Shown one piece after another: positions 1 through 14,719 of a DNA stretch of 64,000 nt (positions are counted from its first letter, which is position 1; every line of letters begins with the position of its first letter). The notes under the pieces were generated by a model. The model made no database searches, was not told the DNA's origin, and saw nothing but the letters and a program-made list of their open reading frames with translations. Source of the DNA: Costus lasius (taxonomy: Eukaryota > Streptophyta > Magnoliopsida > Zingiberales > Costaceae); contig CM050448.1 in NCBI GenBank assembly GCA_027563935.2, positions 120,950,493 to 121,014,492 of the forward strand, read 5' to 3'. The position numbers and the translations under genes were made by a program.

Positions 1-49
1 CCACTTCCCAGTCTCTCCTGACCTCCCACGGCCACGTCCATCTACCCGC

Positions 50-90
50 TCTTTCTCTCTCCTCTCTCTTTTCTCTCTCTCTCTCTGCGC
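50..90 (+). repeat. CT-rich leader microsatellite of the DAHP synthase gene
   Basis: A pyrimidine-only tract made mostly of CT dinucleotides lies directly before the start codon at 92. Such tracts are common in plant 5' leaders close to the transcription start. The window begins inside or just upstream of this leader, so the core promoter is not visible. Confidence 0.6.
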
Positions 91-91
91 A

Positions 92-3097
<3,006 letters not shown>

Positions 3098-3242
3098 AGC
3101 AGATGGAATGCTGTACAAAGCTGCAGGGAGGCCTTTAAATGTCATCTGTTTTGGCCTATAATTTGATTTGCTAGATATGGACTCCTAAATTGTGCGCTTG
3201 TATGTAGAGACCATGACACATCTATCTTTGATTCAGTATGAG

Positions 3243-3248
3243 AATAAA
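3243..3248 (+). terminator. Probable polyadenylation signal of the DAHP synthase gene
   Basis: An AATAAA hexamer lies 146 bp past the stop codon, in a T-rich stretch, at the right place for a plant 3' end. Plant poly(A) signals are loose, so this is a likely rather than proven site. Confidence 0.4.
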
Positions 3249-3249
3249 A

Positions 3250-4185
3250 GGTTGACTGATAGTATCCTAATTTGAAGTACGATGTCAGTTAAGTATTTTT
3301 CATTCTATTTACTACAATTTAAAACCGGCAATTATTACAACAATTTTATTGAAATGTATTGTTACATGTGATATGCGTTCAGAAGGTCATTTCATAGCTT
3401 AATTAATAAAGTTACACGATAAGTCATTTTTCTCTGTACAATGGAGTATTAGCCTTAGATCACTTAACTATGCTGAGTGCTTTGTGCTTTAAATATTTGT
3501 TAAGTCATTAGTCACTCCGTGAACAATCAACTCTCTTATGTTCATAGTTAGCCAATTTTTTTTCGACATATTACTTGATTTTTAGATCATTTTAAAAGTA
3601 TTTAAATAACATAATTAGGGTTATACTTTTTTTGGATGAAATTCATAGTAGAAAAGATAAAAATATTTAGATTTAATATATTTTTCATCTTTTTTGCTGT
3701 GCATTTTATCTTAAAAAAACATAGCCTAAGTGGCGTCGGCCATTCAAGAATTCACCTGGATTATACATTGAACAATTCTACCGGCAACCTAGTTACTATG
3801 TTGTAAGCCTGATTACTATGTTTTAATTATTTCATTCTCATTATACTGTAGCTAATAAAATCGTTGGTTTCCTAACTCTATGATACCTTGGACGAAAAAT
3901 TGAAAAAAAAAATAAAAAAAAAATAGAAGAAAAAAAATAAAAAAACAAACATTGAATCTAATCTAGTAGAAATACAATCTCAAGCTTTTCAGCCTCCATT
4001 TTAGTGTTTTAATCTTGTTTGCTCCTCCTTTTTTATTCAGCAAGCTCCTATCTCAAACATTTCAGGAGTATCAGGCATCGACGGCTCGACGCTATGTTAG
4101 CTTATCTCAGTCGCAGAGAACGAGAGCAATTTAGATTCTGGAACCTTCCTTCTTTCTACCAATGCAATTAATACGTAATTCCGAA
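3250..4185. other. Intergenic spacer between DAHP synthase and small HSP
   Basis: AT-rich, with A-homopolymer runs around 3900-3945. No coding frame, RNA gene or repeat boundary was recognised. Confidence 0.5.
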
Positions 4186-4190
4186 AGGGC

Positions 4191-4226
4191 TTCTAGAACC
4201 TCCTCTAGCCTACTCTAGAACATTCC
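4191..4226 (+). promoter_or_regulatory. Heat-shock element cluster upstream of the mitochondrial small HSP
   Basis: TTCTAGAA at 4191-4198 and GAACATTC at 4218-4225 are alternating GAA/TTC blocks with the two-base spacing that heat-shock factor trimers bind. The second lies within TCTAGAACATTCC. They sit about 70-105 bp before the TATA-like box and 185-220 bp before the start codon, the normal arrangement in plant small-HSP promoters. Confidence 0.7.
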
Positions 4227-4294
4227 AGCTGCCTCTAATGCTCCACGCCCCAGCTTCCTCCGAAAGAAGAGTAGAAAACATCACTGATACCATG

Positions 4295-4302
4295 CTATTT
4301 AA
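4295..4302 (+). promoter_or_regulatory. TATA-like box of the small HSP gene
   Basis: CTATTTAA lies 115 bp before the start codon at 4410 and about 70 bp after the last heat-shock element. It would place transcription start near 4325-4335, giving a leader of about 80 bases. Confidence 0.45.
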
Positions 4303-4409
4303 CGAAACTACTGCCAGCGCTGCCTGTGACTTGGTATCCTGATCGCATCCAAGCAGCAAAAGCCTTGCAAAATTGTCCGGCTCTCGCTCATCTTGCATTC
4401 GAATTCGGA

Positions 4410-5150
4410 ATGGCCACCATGATCACTGCCAGGAGGGCCTCCCTCTCTAAGCTCTTGGAGAGGTTCAGGTTCATCGCCACCCCCAGCCACCGCCCCGTAG
4501 CGGCCGCTGCCGTTCGCTCGTTCAACATCGGCGCTCTCCGCGAGTACGATGACCACGAAGATAGCGACGTCGAGGACCTGCACAAATCGGCCGACTCCAC
4601 CGATCACCGCAGAGCAGACGCCAGCCCCATCTTCCGAGGTAGTCGTCATCTCATTCCGTGCCGTCTCTCAATCTCCCCCTTCCTGCTTGCTATCGATTAT
4701 GGCGATCTGATTCAAATGGTTGTCCGATTGATTATTGCAGATGTTTTCCAGCTGTTCAACCCGACGCGGAATCTGAGCCAGATGCTGAATCTGATGGATC
4801 GGATGCTGGACAGCCCACTGTACTCCAAGGCGGGACCGAGGGCTACCGGCGGGCTCCGTCGCGCCTGGGACGCAAGGGAGGATAACGATGCGCTTTACCT
4901 CCGCGTGGACATGCCTGGACTCGGGAAGGAGCATGTGAAGGTGTGGGCAGAACAGAACACTCTGCTCATCAAGGGCCAGGGCGAGGAGGCCAGCGCGGGA
5001 GAGGAGAGCAGTGGCCGCATCGACCTTCCGCCTGACTCGTACCGGATGGACCAGATCCGAGCGGAGATGAGGAACGGCGTACTGAGAGTGATGGTGCCGA
5101 AGATGAAGCAGGAGGAGCGCAAGGACGTTTTCCGAGTTAATGTTGAGTAG
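4410..5150 (+). CDS. Small heat-shock protein, mitochondrial (HSP22/23.6-type)
   Basis: ATP-independent holdase chaperone expected in the mitochondrial matrix. Exons 4410-4638 and 4741-5150 give 212 residues. Residues 1-38 are basic, Ser/Ala-rich and free of acidic residues apart from one Glu, ending VRSFN, as in a mitochondrial presequence. The alpha-crystallin domain fills roughly residues 110-212: WDAREDNDALYLRVDMPGL, then KVWAEQNTLLIKGQG, then the consensus-I block NGVLRVMVPK. A single intron at this place is typical of organelle-targeted plant small HSPs, whereas cytosolic ones usually lack introns. The ATG at 4410 was chosen because translation from it gives the presequence, and more upstream frame lies in the promoter. 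The intron is 102 bases, a multiple of three, with no in-frame stop (see findings). Confidence 0.93.
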   Translation: MATMITARRASLSKLLERFRFIATPSHRPVAAAAVRSFNIGALREYDDHEDSDVEDLHKSADSTDHRRADASPIFRGSRHLIPCRLSISPFLLAIDYGDLIQMVVRLIIADVFQLFNPTRNLSQMLNLMDRMLDSPLYSKAGPRATGGLRRAWDAREDNDALYLRVDMPGLGKEHVKVWAEQNTLLIKGQGEEASAGEESSGRIDLPPDSYRMDQIRAEMRNGVLRVMVPKMKQEERKDVFRVNVE

Positions 5151-5780
5151 TCCCCAAGAAACCTCCGGGTCCTAGGTTAGTTCCGTATCAGTATGGAAAA
5201 TGTAAAGACTGGAATGCTCACCTCTCTGCTTCCTGTCACTGTTTGTACTTTTGCTTGTTGTTGGGAGTGAGTTCATGAACAGATGATCTATGGTGTTTTT
5301 TTGCTGCATCAGTGTTTGATCTGCTGATATTCGTGGTTGCTTTCTAACACGATTGCCTTTGTTCACCTCTTACCCTTCTGAAACGATAGCAATAGCCAGT
5401 CTGGCCGTTTAGTTTAAAATGTTCAAGTTAAGTTGATAATTGAAGTATCATGAATCATCGAATCAGTTCAATAGTGACTTTGGTATCATCTGCATATTTC
5501 ACTACTTTGATTATGAATAAAAATATGCTTTAATTTTAACAAAAATCAAAATTATAGTATTGTATAGGTTAATTTGAGATGGCTATATATATACAATAAA
5601 ATTATATAATAAAATAATATATTTTAAAAGATTGCACCTGTGAGCATTCTATTCTAGCCCAGTGTAACATTGGGTTAGAATCTTGACCTGTACCAATCAA
5701 GCGAGACTGTTGTGTAATGAGCCGAAAGGTTCTCAGCCCAAACAATACATCCAGAGTCGGCTCAGATGACACATTCCAAG
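5151..5780. other. 3' flank of small HSP and AT-rich spacer
   Basis: Holds the 3' UTR of the small HSP and an AT-rich stretch (5510-5640), then a moderately GC-rich piece before the solo LTR. The 5-bp target duplication CCAAG occupies 5776-5780. No gene recognised. Confidence 0.5.
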
Positions 5781-7170
5781 TGTCAGGGCCCGGTTCAGGC
5801 GATTCGGCCCAGAGTCCAGTAGGCCAATAACCCAGCCCAAGATCCAGCCCGTGCAAGCGAAAGCATCACAAAGCCCGGTCAACTGTGGATGTTGACCAGA
5901 GCTTCGCGTGGAGCGGCAGCGGCATCTCCCCGCACGCTGCGGCTTCGGCGACTTCGGAGGCGTGGACGATGTAGTCCACGAGAGCGACGGCATCCGGACC
6001 GAGCTTCGCGGAGAAGCAAGAGAGGCGCTGCGATCGGCGATCGAGTCTTTGGCGGCGGATCCAGACAAAGAGGCTCGGACGCGAAGGACGCGGACGCGAG
6101 CAAACTTCGGATGGCTTCAGCGGCGTATGCGACGTGGACGAAAGCGAAGGACGTGGTCTCAGATCGGCGCACGAGAAAGGCGGCGAACGACGGAAACGCG
6201 TCGTCGCCGAGCGAAACGGACGCGCGAGGAAAGATCGGACGCGTGCGACGGGAAGCTCGCAGACGACGCGGGCTGTGCGAAGACGAAGGCAAACCTTCCC
6301 TATAAAGGCTCGACGAGGCGGACGAGCTCGGGGTGCACGAGGGCGTCACCACACAGAGCGCCGGGGAGCGACTCCACCAGAGACGGCGAGGCGCCGTCGC
6401 CCTTCCAGAGCAGGGCTCTGATGCCGGTTCCAGGAGGGAACCGATGCCGACGCCGGCGGGGGTCGATGGCGACGTTTAGGGCAACGTCGGTGACGAGGAG
6501 AGATTGAGAGAGTTGTAACCGGCGTCTAAAGAGACGACCGGCGAGAGGAGCAAGTGGGAGAGGGGCGGGCGACGGAGGCCGTCGGCCCGGAGAGCTTGTA
6601 AACCGTTCGAAGGAATAAAGCTCCGTTTTTCTACGCACTCCTCTTCCCTATTTCGGAGCTCCAACAGCGGCGGTTTCCGGCGAGTTCGCAGACGCGGCGG
6701 CGACTGGCGGCTGAAGCAACGACGCGGCGGCGTCGTGCGTCGAGAGGAAGAAGACGACGCGATACTCGAGATGCGAGTCAACGAAACGAGCAGTCAACGC
6801 TCGAATCGAACGAAATCGAATTGGATTTCGATTTCAGGCTGACGTCAACGGGGCGACGCTGATTACGCGCGGCGGCGAAATAAAATCGAGGGCTGACGTC
6901 ACGCTGACGCCAGCAAGGTGATGATTTTGACTTTGGTCAAAATCAGAAGAGGTATTTGATTTAGGGTTCCGCTCTTTTCCGGATTTCTAAATTGGGGTTA
7001 GGGTTTTCTCCGTGCGATCTTGTATTTGGGGATAAAAATCCTTCGGGGAGATTAGGGTTTCCAATTTAAGGCCGGAAACCCTAGGGCGAGTTGCGTTCCG
7101 GTATTCCGTCGGATTGCCCTGAGATAGTGTTTAAGAGCTGTTTCCAAGCCGATCCGACCGGCGCGTGACA
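5781..7170 (+). mobile_element. Solo LTR, same broad family as the TR-GAG element at 30779
   Basis: A 1390-bp block starts TGTCAGGGCCCGG and ends GCGCGTGACA, so it has TG..CA ends inside a TGTCA/TGACA inverted pair. It is flanked on both sides by the exact 5-bp repeat CCAAG (5776-5780 and 7171-7175). Its ends and landmarks match the LTRs at 30779 and 33788: a related start, CCCTATAAAG around the TATA at 6301-6306, TGACGTCA motifs at 6840-6847 and 6894-6901, a telomere-like TTAGGGTTT stretch, and GTTGCGTTCCGG near the end. The sequence is well diverged from those copies. No internal region remains, so it is a solo LTR left by LTR-LTR recombination. Open frames inside it are GC-driven artefacts. 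Confidence 0.9.
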
Positions 7171-7175
7171 CCAAG

Positions 7176-8341
7176 TAAACTCCTCTTTATCTGTTCTGCG
7201 CTGGAGCACGTTTTTGCCAACCCGCTCCCAGCGCCTGGGTTCTGGTCGATTCATGCCAGTATCCGACAATCCAGTAGACCACACCCCAAGCCTCAAGCCT
7301 CTTTGTTAATGGGCTGAGATGGACAGCAAACTCTTGTTGTGGCACAGACACAACACTCGATGTTTGCCAAGGAGATCCACTAACCCTTGATTTTTTTTCC
7401 CACGTAATTACTGTTTAAAAATGTAAAAATAATAAACTATTTTGATGTGAAATGACCATTTTTATTGTTTCATTTTTTTTTTGTTGCATTTTAGAATCAA
7501 ATTGTAAATGAAAATATATAATAAGGCTGTGAAATGATCACATTCATACTAAAAATTGTTCCATTTTAAAGTAAGTTTTTAAAAATTAAATATTTAAATA
7601 TTTTTAATCTATTTATCCGATAAATAAATTATTTTGATACAAGACACTTTAGCATGACACATTATTTATTTGCTCAAACAGTTAGTAGGCATTTAAGAGT
7701 AATAAACATGATTAATAATTTATGAGGTGCCTAACGATAATAAAATGAAAATAGACACTTTCCGGGAAAAGAACAAGAAAAAGGATTGCAACTTTTCTCT
7801 TTTTTTTTTTGGCTTGTGTCTTTCCGGAAATCCACGTCCTTCCCGGTCGCTTATATTCTCTATGCGGGCCATTCTAAGGATAAGATTAAACACCATGCGC
7901 CATACCCGCCGATAAAAAGGAGGATGAAGATGACACTTTTCTTAACCTTTTGTACTTTCCGCAATGAACACTACCCGCCGGTTGGTTGGTAGTAAATGTG
8001 GGGTCCAATGTCCAACATTCAGTCAGGTACACTGAAGGCTCTTGACAGAGATGTAGCAGTTTGCTATCTAGTTAAAAGAGGTCAGTTCGACGCCAAAACA
8101 ATTAAACAACTACGAAAATGAGATCAATTTACGGCCCCTTAGAGAATACTACTGCGGGCCCCGAGACGTCTATCCTATAGCATCAGAGGTAATATCTGGG
8201 TGTTATTATTTATTAACCTAGAAAATCTTCGGTTCAAAAATAAATCCTCCCGTGCCTCTTTCCTGTTTACGCTTCTTCCCTTTCTGCCAAAAGAACTCTC
8301 GTCCTTGACTCGTCTCCGGCGGGAAAGCGGCGGCGGAAGCT
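7176..8341. other. Spacer and promoter region of the 14-3-3 gene
   Basis: 7176-7380 has moderate GC and may be older repeat DNA in which the solo LTR landed. 7380-7750 is very AT-rich. The last part leads into the 14-3-3 gene. No other gene recognised. Confidence 0.45.
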
Positions 8342-10663
8342 ATGGTGGGAGCGAGGGAGCAGTGTTTATACATGGCCAAGCTAGCGGAGCAGGCGGAGAG
8401 GTACGAGGAGATGGTGGAGTTCATGAAGAACGTTGCCAGCACCGCCGCCGTGGGGGACGAACTCACTGTAGAGGAGCGCAACCTACTCTCGGTCGCCTAC
8501 AAGAACGCTATCGGCGCTCGTCGCGCCTCTTGGCGGATCGTCTCTTCCATCGAGCAGAAGGAGGAGAGCCGCGGGAACCACGATCACGTCGCTGCCATCC
8601 GTGACTACCGCGCTCGGATCGAGACCGAGCTCGCATCTATATGCTCAGGGATCCTCAGCCTTCTTGACACCAGTCTCATCCCTGCGGCCGCTAGCGCCGA
8701 CTCAAAAGTTTTCTACTTCAAGATGAAGGGCGACTACTACCGCTACCTAGCCGAGTTCGAGAGGGGATCTGAGCGCAAGGAAGCTGCTGAAAATACCTTC
8801 TCCGCTTACAAGGCTGCTCAGGTTCCAATCCTCATCCTTTGGTCACTATCTTCCTGTAGGGTTCGGGTATCAATCCCATCGGCAGTCCTTCGTACATTGG
8901 AAGTTGTTTGGTGTAATCTTTAGTCAGATTTGTAGTTCAGCGACCACACTTATAGCGGACAATGTTATTATTTTATTTCAATATAAGGATTTGTGTATTT
9001 GGATTCTCAATCTTAAGTTGATGATTGGGCTCGGACAGGACATTGCTTTGGCGGAGTTGGCTCCAACGCATCCGATTCGGCTGGGTTTGGCACTAAATTT
9101 CTCAGTGTTCTACTACGAGATCTTGAATTCACCGGATAAGGCTTGTGCTCTCGCCAAGCAGGTATTTTGAAGGCGCATTTCTCTCTGTTCAGATTGTTAC
9201 TTTCTGTCATCTGAAGAAAAAAAAAAAAGGATTATTGAACTATCAATATGTCTTGCATTATAGTCGCCTTGATGGAAGTAGCTCATATTAAACCTCAGAG
9301 TTGTCAGATTTTGATATAATTCTCCCACTCAATTCATTGTTATGATATAGTTTCAGATTTACACTGACTTCTTAATGACTTTCAAGAAGTAGAATGGTTA
9401 GTACTGCAATCTGAAGAGGGTGCATTTTCTAGGGAGCCCGGCTCCCTAGGAATCCATATCTAACCATCTGCGCAACATATGTTAGCTTTTGGACTAAAGC
9501 AGATAATGCGATGCATGTTAGTGTTAGATGCACCGAAATTTACAGATCGGATCTTTCTCTTATCCAATTCTACTCTAATTCAAATTAAGAAAAGCTTTAT
9601 GCTTGATCTATGCTTCATTGTTGAAGCTTTCAAAGTCAATTGAACATTCTTCGTCTTTTTTCATTTTGTTATTATCCTTGGCTTTTTGGATTGTTTGACT
9701 CAAAAGTCACGATGACTCTCGTATTCAATATCAACTAGCTATTGCATACCTTGTCCTCTTGGTTGTCTGCATGTTTCTTGTTACATTGAAGTATGAACTA
9801 TGTAAATATTATAATCAGAGTGTGCTCAGTAAGCCGTTTTGAGAATATGCTTTTTACTATTTTTAAGATTCCTTGTGTAGCTGCTTCCTGATGTTTCATT
9901 TTTTACAAATCAGTTCTTCTATCTTCTGTATTAATTATCCTACGTAGCTGTGACCTTGTTACTAGCTATCGCCTGTTATATCCTTTCGGATATCTGCAGG
10001 TTTCTTATTACACTAAACTATGAAAATAGTGTATTCAGAGTGTACTCACTCAGTAAGCCGTTTAGAGAATATGCCTTTTTTTTTTACTATTCTAAGTTTC
10101 CTTGCGAAACTGCTTCCTGATGTTATAACTTTCATGAATCGTTTTAGCTAGTTTTGAGTCTTAATTTTCCTACTCTGCCTTGACATACAATGAAAACACC
10201 ACCTTTTTTTTCCTAGCATAAATCCAATACTGGACTACCTGCTTACCTTTTATATTCCTATCTTTGTGCTTGTCATCTCCTATCTCCTGAGCCACCGTTC
10301 TCTGAATACGCCCTGCTTACTTTCTGTGCTTTCTACAATTTATTGTGAAGATTTAACTCTTGATTGATCTACTTATAGGCATTTGATGAAGCAATTTCTG
10401 AGTTGGATAGTCTTGGAGAGGAATCGTACAAGGATAGCACCCTGATTATGCAGCTTCTACGTGATAACCTCACCTTGTGGACTTCAGACATGCAGGTGTT
10501 ATGTCCGCGGCTTCAAGAAAGAGCCTTTATTTTGATTTACTTACCGGTATTTCAATTTTCAAATATCTGTTCTCTTATGATGACTATTGTCAAATTTCTG
10601 TAGGAGGATGGCATAGATGAGACCAGGGAAACGATCATCCCCGATGATGCCGACGAGCACTAA
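8342..10663 (+). CDS. 14-3-3 protein (GF14), non-epsilon type
   Basis: Dimeric phosphoserine/threonine-binding adaptor of cytosol and nucleus that regulates client enzymes, H+-ATPase and transcription factors. Exons 8342-8821, 9039-9161, 10379-10495 and 10604-10663 join in frame to 259 residues, the family norm. Signature one reads [10 protein letters not shown] near residue 45; the phosphopeptide pocket includes RRASWRI and the YRYLAEFE stretch; signature two is [20 protein letters not shown] near the C-terminus. The N-terminal dimer face is [19 protein letters not shown]. The four-exon pattern, with the last exon holding only the acidic tail (DGIDETRE and so on), is what non-epsilon plant 14-3-3 genes show. 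The largest intron (9162-10378) contains an internal tandem duplication. Confidence 0.96.
9734..10187. repeat. Diverged 227-bp tandem duplication inside 14-3-3 intron 2
   Basis: About 9734-9960 and 9961-10187 are two diverged copies. Matching landmarks are ACTAGCTAT at 9734 and 9961, CTGCAxGTTTCTT, CAGTAAGCCGTTT, GAGAATATGC and CTGCTTCCTGATGTT in the same order. Small indels separate the copies. Confidence 0.75.
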
Positions 10664-11833
10664 ATTGCTGCATCTGACGCTCCCTGATTTATAAGATACG
10701 CCTATTGCGTGTTCTAATATTAAATGTGAAGTGTGATAACATGGTCTGCGACAATGAACCTAATATTATGTTGCGTTATTCTTGTTCGACCAGCTATTCG
10801 TTGGCATGATTTTTTCACGTTTTGATTGGAACTCGGCTTTGCTGTCTTTGAATGCTCATAGTCATTGTTTTTGGTATCTAATGGCTATAATAGACATGCA
10901 ATCACAAATTTCGCTCCTTCAGTCCCTCCCTCGTATTGTTCTAGTCGCACTTTTTTGTGGTGTTCTGTTTCGCTGGAGCGCGTTTGCGTAGTCAGGTTGC
11001 GAATTTGCGATGAAGTAAATTGTTTTTTTAATCAAGATTAGAAGGTGACCACGTACAACGAAATGGTTGGTTGGATAGATTCAAGAAAATCCAGTTCAGA
11101 TGGATTTGAACTTAATATTATATTTTTCATGAAATTCTTAAGGGATAATGTTATATAGCTGCTGACATACAGAATAAGCTTCGAAAGAATTTCATCAACC
11201 AACCATTTAAAATAATTTTATAATCAGAAAAGTTCGGCATTTTATTGACGTACCATTTTGAACCTTTGTGATGAAAAACATTATCATACACAACTTTCAG
11301 CTCCCATTTTAATTTTCTGTTCATCAAATATGAAATTTGAATACAATCCAGTTATACAAAATTCCAAGTCGCTTACCTGAACACAATAACAATTCAGATG
11401 TAACGTAAAAAAGAAATGATTTTGTATCATAAGCAATAGTCGATGCCAAAAAAAGAGGAAAAAAAAATCATCGACATAATAATGAAAAATAAATAAATAA
11501 CGACAATAAGTAAAGCAGCAAAAATTAAACAAAATCAATCACGTAAAAAACACTTGAATTGTGTCTAGTTTTTCTTTGTTCCAAGATCAATATAGAAACT
11601 ACACGTTATGTTCAACAAATTTTCCCATTCAACCAGCAAAACAGCAAATAGCCATCAACGCAGCAGAAGCGGCGGACATTAGAAGCCAACCAAGGTATTT
11701 ACGTTGGTCGATCCTGTAAAACCTCGTTCTTTGTTTCAAGGAGCATACGGAAACAGAACATGTAGGTTCCACGCCTTTTACTCTCTATTCAGTAATCGCT
11801 GCGCAGAAGGCAAAGATTCAATACAGAGTTACC
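10664..11833. other. Region between convergent 14-3-3 and histone H3.3 genes
   Basis: Holds the 3' UTRs of two genes that point toward each other. AT-rich in 11100-11560. No further gene recognised. Confidence 0.5.
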
Positions 11834-12500
<667 letters not shown>

Positions 12501-14618
12501 CTAAGAGATTTCAATCAATTTGAACCATCAAAAGACAAGCGCACATGAAACATATTTCCTTGTAAAAAAGAAAAGAGGACAAAAAACAGCAGTGCATCCA
12601 CGCAAAGCAAACATTCAGTTCAACATTCTCACCGCATTACATTCGAACAAAACCTCTATGCCAAAACCTAACAATCTCAAGGAATATCAAGATCAAATGA
12701 AATGTGAAACGCAGACATATTATGTCAACAAATTAGAAAAAAGAAGAAAAAGTACACGTAGCATTATGGTATCTGAGCAAAATATAATATTTGTATTCAT
12801 GTTGCCTGAAAATAAAAATATATATGAAGGAGAAACCAACACCTGGATTTCCATATTTTGAACGTTAAATAATTTCAATCAATTTCAAGTGATGAGTGAA
12901 AATTTTGAGCTTACCACACTAGACGTTAAATAAACAATAGGAACTCTTAACAATAAGTGATTAATAAGAGGGTAGTAACAATTAGATAAGATATATTATA
13001 TATATTCAGCTTCGTAAAAAAAATAGATTCGAATCTGCCCAAATTTTAAACTTACATTAAGCTCAATATTTTAGAGAGAAAAATAGACATTATAGAATGA
13101 ATCAAATGGATGAGCTCAATTTCAATGTGGTCCAAACAATTTCTAACTTCCTGAAGTGACAAGAAAAGTGAATATCCATATTGGTCAAACACCCATTGGA
13201 GACACCAATAAAGAGATCATTAATGTTTGTACGTTGAAATGAATACTAACTTGAACATATGTTTCTCCCTCCCTCCCTCTCCCGGTTGAAACAAATGTAG
13301 CACAGAACTTTATCATGAAGTAGAAAGCAAAGTGGTAGAAATATTGGCAACAAGTGTAGATTAGAAAGCATATGAACTACTATTACTATTCAATAAAAAC
13401 ACCTATTGGTATAGTTCTATAATATGCAAATGCTCCAAGTTGAGCCTAAATCTCCAAAGAGTTCCATTTAGCGTGCCTCACATTAAAAGAGGCTGTCAAA
13501 AGTTTACCCAAACTGTTCATACACGGATACATCACTATTTTCTTGAAGAATAAACTCTACTAACAATTTCACAAATCCTCCTTTTCTCACACCCTTCTAG
13601 GAGAGAAGTTCAGGCAAGACATTTGTCTTTATAAATCATCATTTTCCAAATATTCATTGAGAGGCACACAATGGCTACTATATTAGTTTATACTCAATTA
13701 TTTATTTCCTAAAAAGCAAATCTTGTTAAAGAGTTGTGGTTCTATCAAAGAATAAGAAAGGAATAATGCACACCACATAATAAAAGTTGGACTCATTTTT
13801 ATTGTACAATTTCTCCAATAGATCATATTTTTTTTCTCAAAAAGGCAAGTGGTGATAGTGATGGCAAAATATGATCTGCATAACATTGTTAGCAACAACA
13901 ACGATCTTTATCAATTGAAATAAATAATCTGTCATCCAAATAATTCCTTGTGACATCCTGCAACAAGGTTTGTATGTTGGAAAAGTATCTCCATGACAAG
14001 AATGATCAATAAGAAATTAAATTCAAGATGAAATGTTATTCTAAAGAACTAAAGGGTACAAACACTTTGCCTTGGATGTTTGACGCAGTAAATCGAAGTT
14101 TAAAGTCTAGGGCTGATATCCTTAGTGGCGCTATATATAATAAATTTTAACAAAAAAGGAAAACAAACAATGGCAAAGAATAAATTTTACTTTGCATAAA
14201 GAAAACGTTACCAATGTTAAAAGTATAGAAACTAAGAAATTCCCTAAGCAAATATTATATTAACAAAAAGTTGAAATTCGCAGATGCCATCATCCCCTTG
14301 TCGATATAGCAATATTCTTAACATTAAACCTAAACTGAATGAATCCACAGTCAGTAGGAACCGCACGGTTATCTCATCATAGTTACACGGCTTGGAAATT
14401 TAATTTCCAAACACAAGTTCACATACTTTTTGAACCTGTCAGAGTATTATTGTTAAATAGCCCTCTAGATTCATAACCCTAGTCCTGCTGAATCAACTCT
14501 CCGATAAGCAATAAAAGGTAAAGCGATAGCAGATAAGAGATCAAACGGAGACAAACAAAATCAACAACATCAAAGTAAAACAAAAGAAGACAATAAGTGA
14601 ACAGGGGATTTGCCAAAC
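12501..14618 (-). other. Probable 5'-UTR leader intron of histone H3.3
   Basis: On the minus strand, a CAG/GTTTGG donor at 14619/14618 and the CTCTTAG acceptor abutting the ATG at 12500 bound about 2.1 kb of AT-rich DNA without coding content. Plant H3.3 genes commonly carry an intron in the 5' UTR that boosts constitutive expression. The leader exon would be about 14619-14690. The 113-residue frame at 12520-12861 inside is AT-rich and resembles nothing. Confidence 0.65.
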
Positions 14619-14706
14619 CTGTGTTTTCGCCTTGCCTAAATAAGCTTCGCGTCGCCTAAACCCTGGAGACCTCGAACCAGCACGAACGATGTCGTAGCCT
14701 CAAATT

Positions 14707-14716
14707 AGTATTTATC
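14707..14716 (-). promoter_or_regulatory. Possible TATA box of histone H3.3
   Basis: Minus strand reads GATAAATACT here, about 30 bases before a likely start site near 14680 and just upstream of the proposed leader exon. A CT-rich tract follows upstream. Confidence 0.35.
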
Positions 14717-14719
14717 CTC

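Noticed and set aside
5889..6507. Arg-rich open frames inside the solo LTR
   Set aside because: Same compositional artefact; they lie fully within the TG..CA bounded solo LTR and show no known motif.
12520..12861. 113-codon plus-strand frame opposite the H3.3 leader intron
   Set aside because: Lys/Asn-rich AT-driven frame within a probable intron; no motif.
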